64,000 nucleotides of DNA. Source: Nostoc sp. C052 (GTDB lineage: Bacteria; Cyanobacteriota; Cyanobacteriia; Cyanobacteriales; Nostocaceae). The stretch is taken from NCBI RefSeq assembly GCF_013393905.1, contig NZ_CP040272.1:6829501-6893500 (forward strand). The letters are read 5' to 3'. This document shows positions 62,468 through 64,000 of the stretch, piece by piece. How positions within the stretch are numbered: the stretch's first letter is position 1; each line of letters opens with the position of its first letter. The translations under genes were made by a program, and so were the position numbers. The notes under the pieces are model-generated. The model saw only the letters and a list, made by a program, of their open reading frames with translations, had not been told where the DNA came from and did not search any database.

Positions 62468-63196
62468 TTGGAAAGCCATAAAGAAAAAATCTTGGTGGTA
62501 GACGACGAAGCCAGCATTCGCCGGATTTTGGAAACGCGCCTTTCCATGATTGGCTACGATGTAGTTACGGCTGGCGACGGGGAAGAAGCTTTGGAAACTT
62601 TTCGCAAAACTGAGCCTGACCTGGTAGTTTTAGATGTAATGATGCCAAAGCTGGACGGCTATGGTGTATGTCAAGAATTACGAAAAGAATCAGATGTCCC
62701 CATTATTATGCTAACAGCCTTAGGTGATGTAGCTGATCGCATCACCGGATTAGAATTGGGTGCTGATGACTATGTAGTTAAACCATTTTCCCCCAAGGAG
62801 CTAGAAGCGCGGATTCGCTCGGTGCTGCGGCGAGTAGATAAAAACGGTGCTTCTGGCATTCCCAGTTCTGGGGTAATCCATGTCGCTAATATTAAAATCG
62901 ATACGAATAAGCGACAAGTCTACAAAGGCGATGAGCGTATTCGATTGACGGGTATGGAGTTCAGCTTGTTAGAGTTGTTAGTCAGTCGCTCTGGAGAAGC
63001 TTTTTCTCGTTCGGAAATTTTGCAAGAAGTTTGGGGTTATACACCAGAACGTCATGTGGATACCCGCGTAGTAGATGTGCATATATCCCGTTTGCGGGCA
63101 AAATTAGAAGACGATCCTAGCAACCCAGAATTGATTCTCACAGCGAGGGGTACTGGTTATCTTTTCCAGCGGATTATTGAACCAGGAGAGGAGTGA
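62468..63196 (+). CDS. rpaB: OmpR-family response regulator RpaB
   Basis: 242 residues starting at TTG 62468, with AAGGAG upstream. The receiver is MESHKEKILVVDDEASIRRI with the phospho-acceptor Asp56 in VVLDVMMPKLDGYG and Lys in YVVKPFSP. The winged-helix output domain has RLTGMEFSLLELLVSRSGE and HVDTRVVDVHISRLRAKLED. The sequence follows RpaB almost throughout. With the kinase NblS it controls high-light and photosystem genes and binds HLR1 sites. No further gene of its system is adjacent. Confidence 0.95.
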   Translation: MESHKEKILVVDDEASIRRILETRLSMIGYDVVTAGDGEEALETFRKTEPDLVVLDVMMPKLDGYGVCQELRKESDVPIIMLTALGDVADRITGLELGADDYVVKPFSPKELEARIRSVLRRVDKNGASGIPSSGVIHVANIKIDTNKRQVYKGDERIRLTGMEFSLLELLVSRSGEAFSRSEILQEVWGYTPERHVDTRVVDVHISRLRAKLEDDPSNPELILTARGTGYLFQRIIEPGEE

Positions 63197-63198
63197 GG

Positions 63199-63240
63199 AG
63201 ATGAGGCAGGGGAGCAGGGAGCAGGGAGCAGAGGAGAATA
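63199..63240. repeat. GCAGGGA/GCAGGGG simple repeat
   Basis: Tandem GAGCAGG heptamers directly after rpaB, from the same family that entered the RND gene at 35361. Confidence 0.7.
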
Positions 63241-63325
63241 ATTAATAACCAATACTTCTCTACGAGAGGCTGCGCTAACCACTTCGTTCAGTACAAGTGC
63301 CCCAATTCCCAATTCCCAATTTCTA

Positions 63326-63964
63326 ATGACTAAACCTGATCCTAATCGAGTTTTGCGGCGTCTACCTATTGTCGTGGGTGGGCTAGGCGCTGTACTTTTA
63401 TTGATTAACCGTTTATTAACACCAGAACTAACCCAGTCTCAATCGCGTGGTGATGTAGTGGGTGTAGTTTTGAGTGCAGTGTTAATTTTGACGGGTTTAA
63501 TTTGGCAGCAAGTTCAGCCGCGATCGCCTGATATCGTAGAACTAATTGGAGAAGAAGGTTTTGTACTCGCAGCAGATTTACCCGAAGCCGTGAAAACAGA
63601 GCTAGCCTGGGCATCTCATTTATTGTTGACTAATACAGTAACGCGATCGCTTGTGGTTTTTTATCAAGGTAAAGTTTTGTTGCGTCGTGGCATTCTGGGT
63701 ACGAAATCTGAAGTTGTACCAGGGGTAATCTTAAAACAAGTACTCGAAAAACAAAAACCGATTTATCTAGTTGCTCTCAAAATCTATCCAGGTAGGCTTG
63801 AATTTGATTATTTACCAGAGAATACTCAAGGTGTAATTTGTCAACCTATTGGCAATCAAGGTGCGCTAATTTTGGGAGCAAATGCTCCTCGCAGTTACAC
63901 CAAACAAGATGAAAACTGGATTGCGGGAATTGCTGATAAATTAGCCGTTACTCTTAGTACTTAG
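63326..63964 (+). CDS. CCB2/CCB4-like cytochrome b6f cofactor assembly protein
   Basis: A 212-residue protein with ATG at 63326. Two hydrophobic segments near the N-terminus (RLPIVVGGLGAVLLLINRLL and VVGVVLSAVLILTGLIW) are followed by a soluble part (EEGFVLAADLPEAVKTELAW, then LLRRGILGTKSEVVPGVILK). This matches the CCB2/CCB4 family, which attaches heme c(i) to cytochrome b6 on the thylakoid. The call is from overall pattern. The stop is at 63962-63964, so the gene is complete. Confidence 0.8.
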   Translation: MTKPDPNRVLRRLPIVVGGLGAVLLLINRLLTPELTQSQSRGDVVGVVLSAVLILTGLIWQQVQPRSPDIVELIGEEGFVLAADLPEAVKTELAWASHLLLTNTVTRSLVVFYQGKVLLRRGILGTKSEVVPGVILKQVLEKQKPIYLVALKIYPGRLEFDYLPENTQGVICQPIGNQGALILGANAPRSYTKQDENWIAGIADKLAVTLST

Positions 63965-64000
63965 GTTGTTCGATAGTTTAAAAAGTAAGCCAATTTTTGA

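Noticed and set aside
1..64000. tRNA and rRNA genes
   Set aside because: I looked for T-loop and CCA-like patterns and for rRNA signatures by eye and saw none. A tRNA search program would settle it.

Overview
The window is chromosomal DNA from a filamentous, heterocyst-type cyanobacterium, most likely Nostoc or a close relative. The signs are: dense HIP1 octamers (GCGATCGC) on both strands, heptanucleotide repeat arrays in the spacers, a phycobiliprotein lyase, NdhN, RpaB, a CCB2/CCB4-like b6f assembly protein, and a PatA-type chemotaxis operon like the hormogonium motility (hmp) locus. No tRNA, rRNA or CRISPR array was seen.

Layout. 1-2.9 kb: the 3' end of a CHAT-protease gene, a small partner gene and a two-TM membrane protein, which resemble a conflict or cell-death cassette. 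3.5-11.6 kb: a five-gene chemotaxis operon (PatA-like regulator, CheY, CheW, MCP, CheA-REC), preceded by a twin-repeat leader and closed by a hairpin. 11.7-15.1 kb: a NACHT ATPase with eleven near-identical 35-residue HEAT-like repeats; an in-frame TGA separates its N-terminal domain from the ATPase. 15.3-15.75 kb: a 21/42-bp minisatellite. 15.8-24 kb: accessory genes, including Uma2 nuclease, DUF427, a small secreted protein with a decayed twin, a glutamine-synthetase-like enzyme, an ARMT1/DUF89 protein, an antitoxin-VapC pair and a metallophosphoesterase. 24.5-27.3 kb: a GT39-type membrane glycosyltransferase gene broken by an IS630-type element. 27.4-37.9 kb: an orphan sugar-binding lipoprotein, YebC, an RRM protein, a CpcS/CpeS lyase, an RND efflux pair and ndhN.

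38.3-57.2 kb is the cyanobacterial S10/spc/alpha ribosomal super-operon: rplC-D-W-B, rpsS, rplV, rpsC, rplP, rpmC, rpsQ, rplN-X-E, rpsH, rplF-R, rpsE, rplO, secY, adk, infA, rpmJ, rpsM, rpsK, rpoA, rplQ, truA, rplM, rpsI, rpmE, prfA. A long leader with several hairpins precedes it. Many of its spacers are filled with heptamer arrays whose two halves are complementary. rpsJ and an L30 gene are absent from the cluster.

57.2-64 kb: small regulators and hypothetical genes, a decayed Ser/Thr kinase, a second Uma2-like gene, radA, rpaB and a CCB2/CCB4-like gene.

The points most worth a second look are the TGA-split NACHT gene with its homogenised repeat array, the CHAT cassette, the minisatellite, the twin repeats ahead of the chemotaxis operon, the inverted heptamer arrays and structured leader of the ribosomal operon, and simple repeats that have entered the RND pump coding sequence.
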